Positions 1 to 13,238 of a DNA stretch of 64,000 nt are shown one piece after another. Position numbers and translations under genes: made by a program. Positions within the stretch are counted from its first letter, which is position 1. Every line of letters begins with the position of its first letter. The notes beneath the pieces are model-generated. The model saw nothing but the letters and a program-made list of their open reading frames with translations, ran no database searches and was not told where the DNA came from. The DNA is from Balanoglossus misakiensis (taxonomy: Eukaryota; Hemichordata). The stretch is taken from NCBI GenBank assembly GCA_040954595.2, contig CM082577.2, positions 1,674,001 through 1,738,000 of the forward strand, read 5' to 3'.

Positions 1-3000
1 TGATAAATAAATCTTTGCTAGAGAAACCTCAGTCAGGCTGCATTCATGAATCTACAGTATACCGTAGTCTCTATGCAAAATGTGAAGAAATAAAACTGAC
101 CGCCTGCATTGAAGAAGATTACGAAAAGTACATGATGTACATGTCAGGCAATGTTTTTTTTCAAGAGTGTTGGGGAAAATATGAATTGCAAAGCTGGGGA
201 AACTAGGGTAACAAGAAGCTCAGTATCATTATTTTGGAAAGAGCTGTACAAAGCCCCGAGGGGCCTGTAGTCCAAGATTAATATCATTGCAGAACTTAAG
301 TCAACTTTCAGCAGGCCTAATGAAAGAGATGCTGGTTAGTATTGCTATCGCCCAGGAGAATCAAAGTATAGAATTACACTGAACTCAAATATAGTCGGTG
401 ATTCAAATGTACACGGTGACGTATATACATGTACCAAGAGATGGTTTGATATACTTTTGTAAACAAATAAAAAAAAAACATGATTGAAAATGTTTTATTC
501 AACGCTTGTCCTTAAAGACCCGATTTAGACAATGTCTTTGGAAAGGCAAGACAGCATGTTCAAAATGTCAGCTTAAGATCCTGAAATGTTCATGGAAACA
601 TATACTGGCAATATGATTCTTTAAATCCAAATGAAATTGTGATTTTCATTATTTAGCATCAAGCATTATAACCTGAAGGTAGAGAGTTTTCTTGACATTG
701 TTAAGACGCCGTTTTGAAGGTTATTCATTTTAAAAAAGCAGAACATTAATCATCAGGCTTTGTTAGAGAACTGAACGTGCCACATCCATGGCAACGCATT
801 CATTTTCTGATCTTTTTATCTGATATACAACCTGTCCTTCTCTCATCAATTGAATCGAATGGACTCAAGAAACTTGTTGCTGGAAATTGGCTTTGAAGTG
901 TTCTGGCCTGAAAGATAAACACATCTAAAAAAAGATGAATCTGCATTGTTGTCAAAATTGTGCCAATTTTATTTGAAATTTGCTGCGCTGTACGGATACA
1001 ATTTTGTCCCCTATTCTTAAATGGAAATCTACGCCACCTGTGGCCTTGACGTTATTACTGATTTCTGTATCATATTTCAGAAATGATAAATAATCACGGC
1101 AGTGTGCGTAAAGGTGGTAATCTGAGTATCGTACCAAGAATACACGGCACCATTATGAGGAAATTAGACCAGTAACAAACTCTGAAATTTCAAAGATGGT
1201 CGATTTGCCTGATTTCTACTTGTTGAGATGTAAAACAAATTATGCGAAAGCGATGTCAGAAACACACTTGTCACTGACATTTGATAATGACTCTCACTTA
1301 TTAAGCATTTCCTGTGGAGGGAGATCTGATGTCTGTCAATGAACAGGTGAAAACGTCAAATTGTGCCAAACTGATATTACTATCATTCCTTCATCTTGCT
1401 CTTGACATATGAACGCAAAAAGCCTACAATAACAAGGACTATGGGAAATACGGAAGATCCAATGAACAATGTTACAGATAGAGTGAGTATATGGCAGAAG
1501 TCTTGTTAATTGCATTTTATTCAGTACTTGTTTTTATTTCAAAAGTTAAATTTTAATACAAGGATGCTTGAATAACTACTGGTAAATAGACTGCCAGCAA
1601 ACCTCAGTGAATGATTGCAGCCAACTCAATTTGGGCATAGATGATTACTTAGACAATACACATAATGTAAGTAACCATTTCCTTTAATGGTTGACTGAGA
1701 TTCTCCACAACCGCGCATAGGAAACCGCAAAAAAAGTTATCTGATGTTCGTAGTATCTCAACAATCAGGGTGTTCGCAGGTGAAGGCGTCAGTTGAGCAC
1801 AAAATGCGTTTTTTTATCAAGTCTGTAACACTGTGTCAATGACAGTCTGGAGACTTTGTCAACATCAGTTTGAAGCACATTCATCACTGTTGCTAAGCAA
1901 CGCCGGCACTATCTGGCAAACGAGACCGGGGAATGACTGGATATTTTTTTAATGGTGTTGTGAATTGTCGTGCTTGCGTATCCAAAGGGGTCTGGGTTGG
2001 AAAACCTGGAATTACATTCAATATTGCCCTCTGATCTCACTTCAACACTTTTACTCAAAAGACTCGGTACGACGTACCCAAAGGGAAAGTGCTCCATTGA
2101 AAACTCTGAATGGTGAATGGAACCCTTCATTAATACCGCAGCCAGTGACAGCTTTTCGGTTCAGACACTGATTGTACAAACTTCCGGATGAGAGATGATG
2201 TACGTATATATTCTAAAGCTGATGTCAAAATACACAAAGTACTGTATCAGATATCCATGTGCCTGTGACAATGAAAATATGGCTTATGCAAGTCCCTGTG
2301 CCCCAGCCACGGCAGATTGTGTTCAATTCCTCGTGGTCTAACTAGAGCGTCAACAGGGGCCAACTTAATAAGCCACAGTGTAACTTTTTGCATGCTTCCT
2401 TACATCGTTACACAATCATGCATTCCCGCCGGTAGATAATCACGAAGCCATCAGAAAACAAAAGCACGAGCTCTGTTGAACTTTGTCAGGCGTAAAGAGA
2501 GTGAAGTGAGAAACAAGTGAGTGTTATGTGTCATCTCGTAGAAAGTAAATTTCCTCCCATCCAGTCAAGTTGCCCTCATTGTCATAAATTATCAGTATGA
2601 GTTGGGAAATAAATGAGACCCCCTTCTGGGATGCAAGTACGGTGATATATTTCTCTCCGCAGCAAGGGTGGCCTTCCGTATAACTTTAACCGCATTGCCT
2701 TTCGCGAGTATTGTAATGTATTATTCTAATTAAGTCCCACAAGCCGGTCGTGGGTATATACATTATAGTGGTTACTAGCGACGACTTCATCCAACCCATC
2801 ACATTGAAACTGCCTCGACTCACTGTCACGAGTGATGTTGGGTGTTTCTCTGTGAGCACGGCCACACGTCTGATGCAGGCAGTCTTGGTGTTTTATTTCT
2901 CTGTTCTGTTGTCTTACAGCTGCTGCACTGAACTGGCTGATTGTATGCTGTGATTAGGATCAAAAGCTGTGGTCTACTGTGGGTAAGAAACGTACACTTC

Positions 3001-3239
3001 CCAATCTGCGCTGGTGATTTTTTTCTTTTCCTCTGCGCACACGACAAAGAGATCACTTTCTCCCGGTCTGCGTAACCACAGGAGCCACAGCGACTGATAT
3101 GAGATTGAAAGCCAAGAGAATGTTTGTAAAGTCGACTCGCTTGTGTATTCTCCGCATCGTGGCCTGCATCCCGAGAGGGAACATAATAAGCGTAGGTGTG
3201 CGGCCGTGCTTTTGGTGATTACCCGAATACAAATCGAGT
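1..3239. other. intergenic region, no gene recognised
   Basis: AT-rich sequence upstream of the GPCR gene. I read both strands and found only short open frames without splice-site support or recognisable domains. The last few hundred bases before 3240 are more GC-rich and presumably contain the GPCR promoter and 5' untranslated region, but I could not identify a clear TATA box or transcription start. Confidence 0.5.
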
Positions 3240-4364
3240 ATGATGAATGCAGCGGCCACTAACAATGCTCTGTCCACGGTTGTCACGCTCTACAGAATGG
3301 ACCCGGAGACTCTGAGTGGAACCAACTTGACTGGTAACGTCACCGAAGAGCGCGACGATAAGTTTCCAGACTATGTCATAATCACTGAATTACTACTGGG
3401 CATTGTGGGAACGTTGGGGAACGCGCTGGTCATCCTGGTCGTCCTGAACACCCGACGGATGAAGACGCTCACCAATTATCTGATCTTGAACCTGGCCGTG
3501 GCTGACTTGCTCACATCTGTGCTGTTGATTTTCAATCGCTACCTGATCCATGTGACTTCCCTCCCGGTCCCGTCCGGCATCGCGGGTCAGTTCTACTGTC
3601 GGCTCTACTTCAGCGCGCAGTTCTTCTGGGCCACCATCAAGGCGTCCTCCTTCAACCTCATGCTGGTGACTTTTGAGCGTTATTTCGCACTCGTCCACTC
3701 GCTGACGTACAGCGACTGCTTCACCAAGTGCAAAGTGTCCATCATGGTGGCCATCTCCTGGAGTTCGGCCTTCGTGCTCGAGCTGACGTTCGCAGTGTTC
3801 CACAGGTACCACCAGGGCGAGTGTCAGCTCTTCATGTGGCCGTCCGCCTTCCTGGGCATGCTCTTCGGAATCGTTAACTTCACCATCACCTACTTCATGC
3901 CGGTGATCTTCATGACCTGGGCGTACTACAAGATCATCTCCAGTCTGAAGACGCGCGCCCGGAACCTGCACGGCTCGCGGAGAAACTCCAGCGAGCAGGC
4001 GCGTGCCCAGGCCCGGAGACGAGTCATCAAGATGCTCTTCTTGGTCATGATGGCCTACATCATCTGCTGGACACCCAACAAGCTGCTCTTCCTCGGCCAC
4101 AACCTGGGTGCCGCCATCGAGTACGACTCCGACTACTACAACATCCTGGTGTTGCTGGCGTTCGCCAATTCCATCCTGAACCCGTTCATCTACGTCTTCA
4201 AGTACCGGCAGTTCAGGCAGAGTTTCATCGCAATGTTTTACACGTACTCGTCTTGCTGCAAGAAAAACGTCAACCAGACTGGAATCAACGAGATACCGCT
4301 GGCTTCCATGTCGCTCTCCCTGCTGGCACAGGCAAACAACCGAATTCTGCAAAACTTACAATAA
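3240..4364 (+). CDS. class A (rhodopsin-like) orphan G protein-coupled receptor, single exon
   Basis: Intronless frame of 374 residues with seven hydrophobic segments. Visible family marks: N-glycosylation sites near residues 29 and 33 in the short N-terminus; GN at 60-61 in TM1; LAVADL (85-90, sodium-site Asp) in TM2; Cys120 at the top of TM3 and Cys195 in the second extracellular loop, the usual disulfide pair; ERY (146-148) in place of DRY at the end of TM3; CWTP (276-279) in TM6; NPFIY (314-318) in TM7; and a Cys pair at 339-340 that could be palmitoylated. The basic third intracellular loop suits G-protein coupling. The receptor resembles the intronless peptide-type orphan receptors expanded in invertebrate deuterostomes, but the ligand cannot be told from sequence. 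Two ATGs lie in tandem (3240, 3243); either could start translation. It sits at the plasma membrane with no partner gene nearby. Confidence 0.93.
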   Translation: MMNAAATNNALSTVVTLYRMDPETLSGTNLTGNVTEERDDKFPDYVIITELLLGIVGTLGNALVILVVLNTRRMKTLTNYLILNLAVADLLTSVLLIFNRYLIHVTSLPVPSGIAGQFYCRLYFSAQFFWATIKASSFNLMLVTFERYFALVHSLTYSDCFTKCKVSIMVAISWSSAFVLELTFAVFHRYHQGECQLFMWPSAFLGMLFGIVNFTITYFMPVIFMTWAYYKIISSLKTRARNLHGSRRNSSEQARAQARRRVIKMLFLVMMAYIICWTPNKLLFLGHNLGAAIEYDSDYYNILVLLAFANSILNPFIYVFKYRQFRQSFIAMFYTYSSCCKKNVNQTGINEIPLASMSLSLLAQANNRILQNLQ

Positions 4365-7300
4365 TCATTTTGCACATTTTAATTTGTGGAAATCCGTAGA
4401 GAACTTTGCTATTAGAGCGAAGAAATTTTTGCTGCTTCAGTAAGATTTTCAAAATTGTGATTCACAAGACTGCTTCACTTTTGCATGAATGCAGTTGTTA
4501 AAAAAGCCACGCTTAAAACATCAGTAGCTGTATAACCTTTGATCATTATTTCAATATTTTGGTGTCTGTGCAACAAGTACAGTTTCTTGGTCTTCTCACT
4601 AAAGCATGTCTAAGTGTCCAGAATTCAGCTTGTCAAGAAAGTACATATTTATGTAAACAGAAAGTTACTTTTGTTAACATTAGAATTTTGCCTTGGCTAC
4701 AATTATATTGCCGGTGGTGGTGGATATGAGGCTTTAATGACAAGCTGAAAGCTGGAAATGTCAATATGTTGTAGGGAGCACAGCAAGAAACTGTAGTGTT
4801 ACATAGAAAATACTAAAAAAATCATCAAATGTTACAGCTACTATGATAAGCAGTGTGCCATTTATTGTTGGAGATCTGGGACTTCTGTTGACTTTATCCA
4901 TAGTGAGTAATGTGCCCATTCCACAAGAAATGGACGGTGTTTTGACACAACTTGCACAAATGCCAAAACTTAGATTGAATTTAATTTCAAATCAAGACTT
5001 AAAAGAGCAAAAGACAGATGATTTTTAAACTTTAGGGAACAGAAATTATTTTAAAATGTGGGGAAAAGCTCTATGGGATACAAAGAGATGCATTTATTCT
5101 ATTGTGATCAGAGGATGCATATTCCTGTATTTTATTTTCATTTTAATGGAGGCCTGGGGCATCTTCTTCATAATTGTCATGAAATGTCAAGTTCTACTCT
5201 AACTTCAATCTTAAACAGGAATATCCCGGGGGTAAGGAAATTGACCAAGTTCCGCTGCATGCTGCCCTTTGTGATAACTGACACTTTTAGAACTTGTTTG
5301 GTTTTAAACAGTCTTGTTCATTCCAGAATTTCAATGAACAGAAACGTATTTCATGAAAACACACACCCACACACTCGACGTTACGTTGTTTCATTAGAAA
5401 AGATTTGCCAGTTGGTGAATTTAATGGGATAGAGCCATTAACTGCATGTTGATTTAACCGTTTTTTAAACTTCTTTTCCACAATGAGATGGTTCCCGGAA
5501 AATGGATTTAAAGCAATCAGTAGGTCTCCTGTACTTTTCATTTTGATTCGTCACAGGTGAACGACTGAATCAGCTAGACTGTTATAAACACTGTTGTTTT
5601 CCGTGGAATTTTCACTTCGTAGGATGCGATCTGTCATTTGGCCTACCACTATAGTCACTTGGCTGCCTAATGTACCTGAAGTAGCAATTCATGTATCGAC
5701 AGTGATGAGAAAATGACCCCGGGACACCAATTACGGTCAGATTCGCTGGTTTCCTTTCGCGAGGATCAGAGTGTTGCTAGGGATCTAGGAGGATCAAAAA
5801 CAACTTACGAGCACCGGTAAATTAATCCCCTCTAAAGGCGACCGTTTCAGGCCTGAAAGTGTCGTGACATTGTTTTTCGCTCAAAGTTTTTCTCAGTGCA
5901 GGCTAATCATCCTGTTTTATTTTAGCGTTACGAACGTCGTACAGGTTACTGTAAGCGCATTTATTCTGAGTTAAATTCAGTGTTTGTTTGGATAGATTGA
6001 GTGACCTGTGCATCGAAGTCCCGACCTTTCTGAGCCTGTCTTCGCAGCTTTCAACTCAGTCACTCAGTCTGCGTCAAAATGACCACATTTGAATTTAGAT
6101 TACATGGAAAATGCACAGCCTTGACAACAGGATGTCACAGGAATCTCTTTTTGTAGGGGAGGGGGGGGGGCAGAAATTTGAGCAAATCTCCATTTTTCAA
6201 AAGTAATTAAAATCTACTAAAAATTGAAAAAAAATATCATAGAACTGATGTGAATTTTACAAGTTATGATTTAAGAAAGATTACCTGTTAGATTTTTATT
6301 GTGTATATTTTATATGTAAATAACTGTAAAAAAATATAGTATAGAATCAATGCAAGTTCAGACTGGTCAAGACTCTAATATTTGTTTTGTGTAAAATTCA
6401 TGATGATTTTGATAGAATTACTAGAGTGAAATGTCCTTCAAGTGCATATATCTTGCAGAGTGTCTGAATCACAGACTGTGACAATCAGAATGATTCTCTG
6501 CAGAGAGATCGTCTCTATGGAGTTTGCATCGCACAAAGATGGATGAAGATTTGGAGAAAATTAACATCCATCTACCCGCAACAATATGTGATCTGACCGG
6601 TATTCAGAGGAATGCACTGTCCATATTGGACATATGTAATGCTCTTTACCTTTGAAACCGTGGCTTCTGGTCTTACACAGATCAAATACTAGTAATGTAT
6701 TTATCTTCTGCATGGCAAAAGTGGTACTTTTTCAGCTAGAATATAGTTCAGAAAACACATCATAATGGCAAATTATTATTTTCATCCATGTCAAATATAA
6801 AAATTCCAACATTCCAATTATTTTTGTACTTTCTGACAATCAGCTTCCAATATTGCTGCATTATTATTTGAAAGAAAGCTAACTTCATTGCGCTTGTACA
6901 TTTTCGTATGACTTGGGTATTTGTGTTTACAGTTATTTGCCCATCAGATTATATTTTATTGCATTGTGTGTTGTGATGGATCATAGAAAGGTTTATTATA
7001 TTCTGTACAAGGTGTTAATCACTGTTCAACACTCTTGAAAGTTTTTCTGACATGTAAAAATCCAAGAGGCAACTTTACTGGCACACGTTTGGTCAATATT
7101 AGCTGCTGTGTGATGAAATCTTACCAGTCGGTCAATGATAGTTGATACAGTCATAATTTCATTATACATGTATGTATATACGGTACAGGGAACAAACATA
7201 TCAGGTTCGATTTAGTTTTCTTCCAGGAAAGATTCTTAACTGCCGCCATCATTTACATGTTTTATTACATGCCGGTTTCTATACAGCTGCACTTTTTTTT

Positions 7301-7642
7301 TGAATGTCAATGTTGATAACAGAGCAATTTAAAAGATAGTGTCAGGCATGTACGGACTACTTGTTGCCATGGCAGCAATGTGACAATAGTCAAAATGGTT
7401 ACATCTGTGCATTTTGCTGTTAGCAAAACTGGAGTTTCAAAAGAACAGATTAGAGCTAAACTTGATTACTTCAACGGGGTATTTCAAAATGATGCACATT
7501 ACGGCAAAGTACATTTACCTGCTGACTTCCACACAATATAACACCAGGTTGCATGGTGTCGTCAGTCATATTATTCATATTATAAAGAAAAAAAAACACA
7601 CTACATTCTGAATGTGTGTCATGTGATCAACACCCATTATGC

Positions 7643-7737
7643 TTCACCCTTTCACCACCATGGATCTGTCCAAACCCATTGTTTTCTACGGTAGGGTTGG
7701 ACCTCTAAAGAGGTAACTGGGGGTGAAAGAGTTAAGG
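7643..7737. repeat. foldback (MITE-like) repeat
   Basis: The left side (CTTTCACCACCA, then GTCCAAACCCA) is matched in reverse complement by the right side (CTTTCACCCCCA, then GTCCAACCCTA), with a short asymmetric insert in the right arm. The centre is about 11 bases. The layout is that of a small non-autonomous foldback transposon. A 15-base piece of the left arm (7646-7660) recurs exactly at 26520-26534 in an intron of the PLAT/ankyrin gene, which supports a dispersed family. Confidence 0.5.
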
Positions 7738-10700
7738 GTTTTTACAGTGATCGTATGACAACACACGCACACTGTCACCCTATTCTTGCAGTATTTCAAC
7801 TGAATTCTTTACATCAGAATCCATCACCAAGTCTTCGACTTCTGAGATGACAAAGTATTGAAATAAATCCCCACCAACGCAGCTGCAGTTGATCTTCAAG
7901 AAGTTAGAACCATAATAGATTAATTCCCTAAATGCTGCAATAAATTATCAATGGTAGCTCCAGGTACGTATCTAGACAGATTTACAAGGTTACTCGGAAG
8001 TTTTTCTTTTTACAAAACAAGGGCAAGTCGCTCATAATTTTGGTAATTTCAATTTATCTTTATAGGTTAGTAACTAGTTATTGTGAATTGTTCAGCAAGT
8101 ATTTTTTTTCAAATGCATGTGCTAATAGTCTTAAAATTTACATCTGAAGTAGTCAAAAGATCAAAGTGTCTTATTTGAATTTAGCCAATACACTGGTATC
8201 TGAAGCTGCTATTGGTTGAAACAGATCAATACTTTGACAACTTCAAAAAAAAAAAAAAAATTATATGTCTGTAACCTAGTTTTAACTATTGACAAAAAAA
8301 TACTGGTATGTGAATTTACAGAATTTTACCCTGTTTCAAATGAGACAGGTTTCAATAGAAATGTATATTTATTTCTTAAGAAAAATATTTGTATTGTAAA
8401 AACTAGCAGTAAACCATGTATCATTTTACAGACTGTGTCCAGTCATTTTTTGAACATTTCCCCCAATTTTCCAATACAGGTCCCAACCAAATCTCCATTG
8501 ATAAAATTTGGTCTGCGAAAAGGTAAATACATAACGCATAATAAACTGTCAATTTCCACAACCACCATGTCAACAGTCAAATCTCTCATAAATTGAACAG
8601 CGCCACATTACAGTCCAAAGTTAGTTTCACAAGCTGCATCCTAACATAAAAAAATCCTAATGACCCAAATGGTGGGCATGGCAACAGATTTGAAGCAAAC
8701 AATACATCAAACACAAGCAAAAATCCAAGTCACCGCTGACAGATTGCAATAAAACACGACCTTGGCAAAAACGTATGCCACACACACATTCTTTCATTCA
8801 ACTGAAGGGTAATTGATCAAATAAAGGTTCTTTGTCCGACTCAAAATATTTTTCAAGTGACGATCCAATATGGCAATTTTCAGTACATTGAATCGCTGTT
8901 TACCACATACCAAGGGGTCAAATCACATAATTATTTCTATTACGGGTAAAAAAAATCGACAAAAGGCAGCAGTAAGATTTTGGAGGGATAATACATTGTG
9001 TATCCTGTATGTCATCACCTCTCAGCGGCTAAATATTAGTTCTTTCTTTGCAGTTAGTATAAATATTGTTTGGTATCTTGTGAAACAAAAATGCACAAAA
9101 ACGTAGCCCCTGGGGCTTTAAAACCTAAATGTTTTCAGATCATCACAATCTCCACTCGCTTTCTCCAAGACAGGAAATACCCTGCCATTTGTTTTTCTCA
9201 CAATCCACTCCGACATTGATCACATGACACAGCCCAGTGCCATGTTGTATTGAATTTCATCACTTCAAATCCATGCATCCCCATTGGACAAGTTTAAGTC
9301 GCAACACCTCCAATCAAGGAAAGGCCACGATATTTAAATCGCCGCATTTCTACCGCAAGTCAGTTCGTTTCTTTAAACCGTGACATAAATGCCACTGGCA
9401 ACACTCTTAAATTGTCTGTGGTGTCTGACTGATGAGAGTCTGTACTGAACTTTACGATCAACAGGAAATGAAACCAGTGTATCAAAATAAGGAGGGGACA
9501 AAAAACTACATGTGAAAAAAAAGCACTCAAACTCAACGACAATCGTCAAACACCCGAGGCACATTTCACAGAAGTAGGCTTTTTAAATCAAAGTGTGCCT
9601 CACATATTAGAACACAGGCTGTGATGTGAAAAATAAATTTCACAGATCCATTTTCATGATGCCATTATACTACACCATTATAAAAACCAACATCAATGTT
9701 ATCTTCTCAGTTGTTGTTGCAAGTCTCAGATTGTCCACGAGTACTAATTGTCATTGCATATACTTTCACTACAAAAATAATAAATAGGCAGAACTTCAAT
9801 TAACCACTATAATCTATAGACTTCAGCCTGTACGTCTTTTATCTTCAAGGAAGAGCCAAGACTTTTTTGTGAATTGTAGAAAATAAAAACTCTGGTTCGT
9901 TTGTGATTTAATTCTTCATCAATCAGGTGTGAAATTTTTATTCATTTTTTGCATACATACATGTATTAAGTCCGCAATGCGATAAAATATGAATTGTGAT
10001 CTGACAGACAAGCAGAACATGAAAACTTCTGGCTGTACGCAAGAAATGTATGTCTTTATGTCGTCAGGTCAGACAAAAACATAATTTTTTTTACAACTGA
10101 TTCATGTGACCCCCCCCCCCCAAGACTTCCTCTTCTCCAGACATATGTACATGCTCACCATTGCTTTTGAAATGATTTGAATTCCTGTCAGAAAAAATCT
10201 GCACTGATTGTAAATCATCATCCCGCGGAAGGTCACAGTGTCTTCTAAGTTTTGCAAACAGGAAATTAAGTCTTTCAATCGACGTGTGGCCAGACAGAAA
10301 TCGACATGAAGAGACTCATTACTGAGACTGCCCGCAACTCTAATAGCAGTTAAACGCTGACAGAGTCACATAAACACTCCGTATGGATCAAATAAATTGT
10401 CAAAAATTACAAATTAAAAGTTATATTTATGGCCAAATGCACGTTGCGAAAACTGCCCTCTAATTTGTTATCCCAGAATTAAATTCACATCCGTTCTATT
10501 CCAGATGTACTTTTGATTTGGCGATCGTGGATAAAAATAAAGTCTTCCATAAAGGAGGACCTGGAAATGGATCGTTTCATGGTTGAATACACTATAATCC
10601 TGCCATATTTAGATGATGTGCTGGATGTTTTGTACAAGAAGCAACTAGCTCTACGTTACACATCTGAGTTTAGCAAACAAGATTTTTTTTTCCAACATCA

Positions 10701-10741
10701 TTACGACCAGTGAGGTCTAGATGATTGCCTCTAGCTAGTTG

Positions 10742-10789
10742 TTAGGGTTTCGAGACCCTCTTGTTGTTTTTTATTAGGGTTTCGAGACC
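10742..10789. repeat. 16-base perfect direct repeat
   Basis: The word TTAGGGTTTCGAGACC occurs at 10742-10757 and again at 10774-10789, separated by 16 bases. A looser GAGG(GG)TCTA-ATG word flanks each side. It is probably part of a degenerate mobile element or short tandem repeat. It lacks the box A/box B and cloverleaf layout of a tRNA. Confidence 0.55.
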
Positions 10790-12055
10790 AGAGGGGTCTA
10801 CATGCAGTTGAAAGTTACGAATCTATCTCAAGAGGGCGCTGTTTGAGTCAAGTGTGTAGCTATGTGGAGAATTCCTGTTTTATTAAAAAACATAGTTTTG
10901 TGGAATGTTATAATTTTATATAGCCACTCAGAAACATAACCAACACCTTGACCAGAAACAGTTTCTGCTATTGCTATGATGTCATTGTCTGATCGAGTGC
11001 AACAAAAGTCTACACCATGAACTTTTTACAACATAATCAGTGCCTTTAAGTTTGAATTGGAAATATACTTCCTGGTCATCGTTTGGTATGGAACACCCCT
11101 TCCCCCTAACACCTGACTTTTGTCCTAAAATACAATCACAATTCTGGTCATGGTTGCAGCCATGATTGCCAAACACAATAAAGACAGATCAACGTCTGGT
11201 GGCAGGTTTAAACCTTGGATGAAATGCAGTCACACTCTCTCCTCAAGTTTCCCTTCTTCACACAGCAGGAGGCTGTCCCCAAAAAGGAACTGCACATCTC
11301 CTTTCTGTGGCTACTCAAAAATATCAAGAGGCAGCGGTGACCAACAGGGACCTCAAATGGCCGACTGTTTTGCAAGGTCACAAAGTAGAGCGCTTGAAAA
11401 AAAAAAAAAAAACGAGGGTGAACCACTTGAGTTGTGGTACTGGAGGCATATAAGTAGCCACTGCCGTGAGTGCTTGACTTTAAGGGGCCATCTCTGATTT
11501 TTGCAAAGGCTCAGAAAGTAAAGTTTGGTAGTGGGGGGAACAGCTTCAGACCATTTTCAATCATTTCAATGGACTTCAAAGTTCTTAATGAACTTTTGCA
11601 CTCGCTTTGGTGACTAAAAGTGGTGTTCAGGTGGTATTTGAACCTGAAAATACCACTTTGCAGAAGTATTTTCCAGAGCAATAAGCATGTTGTTAATTTT
11701 TTCAACATAATTAACATTCTATGAGGACAATTGGCAGCTGCACTAATTTTCTGGGATTTACACAGGAGTATATTTTTTTCACATAATTTTCACTGATTTT
11801 AGAGTTGTACCCAGTAGTTTAGTATTCTGTGACATTCAAGGATTTTTCTAGGAGCCATATGAACCCAATAGTTTTTTTTTTTCAAATTTCAGAATGTCCC
11901 CTGCATAGTTCTGCATTGCAGGGCAGCAAATCATGTTTTATGGAACCAATAAACCACATATTCTTTCTTACTTGAGAAAGTGCACAACCCGTTTTCACTT
12001 CAAGGAAGTACCAGGCGTGAAATTAAGTTCCTCCTGGGAGATTTTTCAGACAAGA

Positions 12056-13238
12056 ATGAAAACTGGCAAAATGAACGGTATATCTTTCGTTCTGCTGATC
12101 GTGGTCATGATCGCGGTTTATACCACAAGTCAACCGACCACCGCAGGTAACAGAGGCTCGGTGGATTTGCAAAGCCGTTACATCAAAGATGGCAAGTGCG
12201 CTTACACGTTCATTCTGCCTGATGACCAAAGCTCGGCTCCCTGCAATGGCGAATATGACCAGGCTCTGCAGAGGATAGAGGAAAGGATGGAAAAACTGGA
12301 AGCAGGGCAGTCATCCTATCCAGGATTGAACACCACTTCCTATCCCATTGGTGAGTTGTTGTTGACTTTTGCATGAAGCAAAATCTTTCCACTGGGACCA
12401 TCAATTTTCTTTATTCATTTCAAAGAATTTTCTGAGGAGCATGAGTCGACCATATAATTTTAGAAACTGTGAGCCAAATGGGTGAAAGAAACCGATGAGA
12501 AAAGTTGATGTAGCTGGCTGTTTGCAAAAAAACACACCAATAAAACGACACTTTCCCTCCTTAAAATTCGTTTCAGATTGTCACCATGCATACTTATTAA
12601 ATGGCAATCAGCTTAAGGAGGGTCTTCACATCATACATCCGGAAGGCTATCCGGAGCCATTTCCGGTATACTGCGAGGTCACAGATGACGGTGCGTGGAC
12701 CGTAATTCAACGACGTAAGAATGGATCCATCTCTTTCAAAAATGACTGGTTGCCTTACAAATATGGATTTGGCCCGATCACTGGCGAACACTGGCTGGGT
12801 AATGAAAAGCTCTACCATCTCCTACGAACAAATGAATACAAACTTCATATCGAGCTCCACGATTGGCATGGCAACTCGAGTTACGCCGAATACGATCACT
12901 TCAGAGTTGGGGATGAAGAATCCAAGTACACACTGTGGTTGGGCGCATACTCTGGTACTGCCGGGGACTCTATGAGAGATCATGTCTCTCACAAATTCAG
13001 TACCAAGGACGAGGATAACGATGGTGCTTATGCATGCTGTGCATGTACTTCCGGTTCTTATAGCAATGGGCGTGGGGGATGGTGGTACTTTGACGATGAC
13101 GATTGTCATACAGCTAATCTCAATGGTGAATATTTGGGAGACACTTCTTTTAACAAGTATGGTGTTATTTGGAAAGATTGGCAGGACAGACAAAGCATGA
13201 AAAGAACCATCATGAAAGTGAAAAGACTGAGAAACTAA
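12056..13238 (+). CDS. secreted fibrinogen-related protein (angiopoietin-like), two exons
   Basis: Exons 12056-12350 and 12577-13238, joined by a GTGAGT donor and a TTTCAG acceptor, give 318 residues. Residues 1-25 form a signal peptide (basic start, then a Leu/Val/Ile core). Next comes a short segment with Cys48, the motif YTFILP (50-55) and Cys63; the CxYTF(I/V)LP pattern is also found in the N-terminal part of angiopoietins and related proteins. A short helical stretch follows. The fibrinogen C-terminal globe fills nearly all of exon 2, with GYPEPF, WTVIQRR, GEHWLGNE, GTAGDS, DNDG, GGWWY and LNGEY in the canonical order. The DxDND calcium-site acidic residues are present. The loop before GGWW has an unusual CCAC cluster, and GGWW is followed by an acidic DDDD run. 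Paralogue of the next gene, in the same orientation. Expected role: extracellular carbohydrate or protein recognition (innate lectin or signalling); the ligand is unknown. AATAAA lies near 13618. Confidence 0.9.

Larger units (their letters stand above)
4365..12055. other. intergenic region with small repeats, no gene recognised
   Basis: About 7.7 kb of AT-rich DNA containing poly-G/poly-C and poly-A tracts, a foldback element (7643-7737) and a 16-base direct repeat (10742-10789). The first part may be the 3' untranslated region of the GPCR. I looked on the minus strand for the missing helicase C-terminal exons of the DHX40-like gene (arginine-finger and QxxGRxGR-type motifs) and did not see them. 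Small open frames here have no splice context or domain. Confidence 0.5.

Noticed and set aside
3393-4352. 319-codon open frame antisense to the GPCR
   Set aside because: It is the complement of the GPCR coding sequence, has no domain, and is rich in residues expected from complementing GC-rich codons.
5058-5432. 124-codon plus-strand frame after the GPCR
   Set aside because: AT-rich composition, no domain and no splice context; likely chance in the 3' flank.
8216-8596. 126-codon plus-strand frame
   Set aside because: Starts in a poly-A tract and is dominated by Lys, Asn, Ile and Ser, as expected for AT-rich non-coding DNA.
10504-10713. Possible isolated exon after a TTCCAG site
   Set aside because: Two short overlapping frames look protein-like, but neither has a clear donor nor a recognised domain.
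11150-11900. Possible SINE (poly-A run near 11398 and GGTACTGGAGG words)
   Set aside because: No tRNA-like head, no flanking target-site duplication seen and no second copy in the window.
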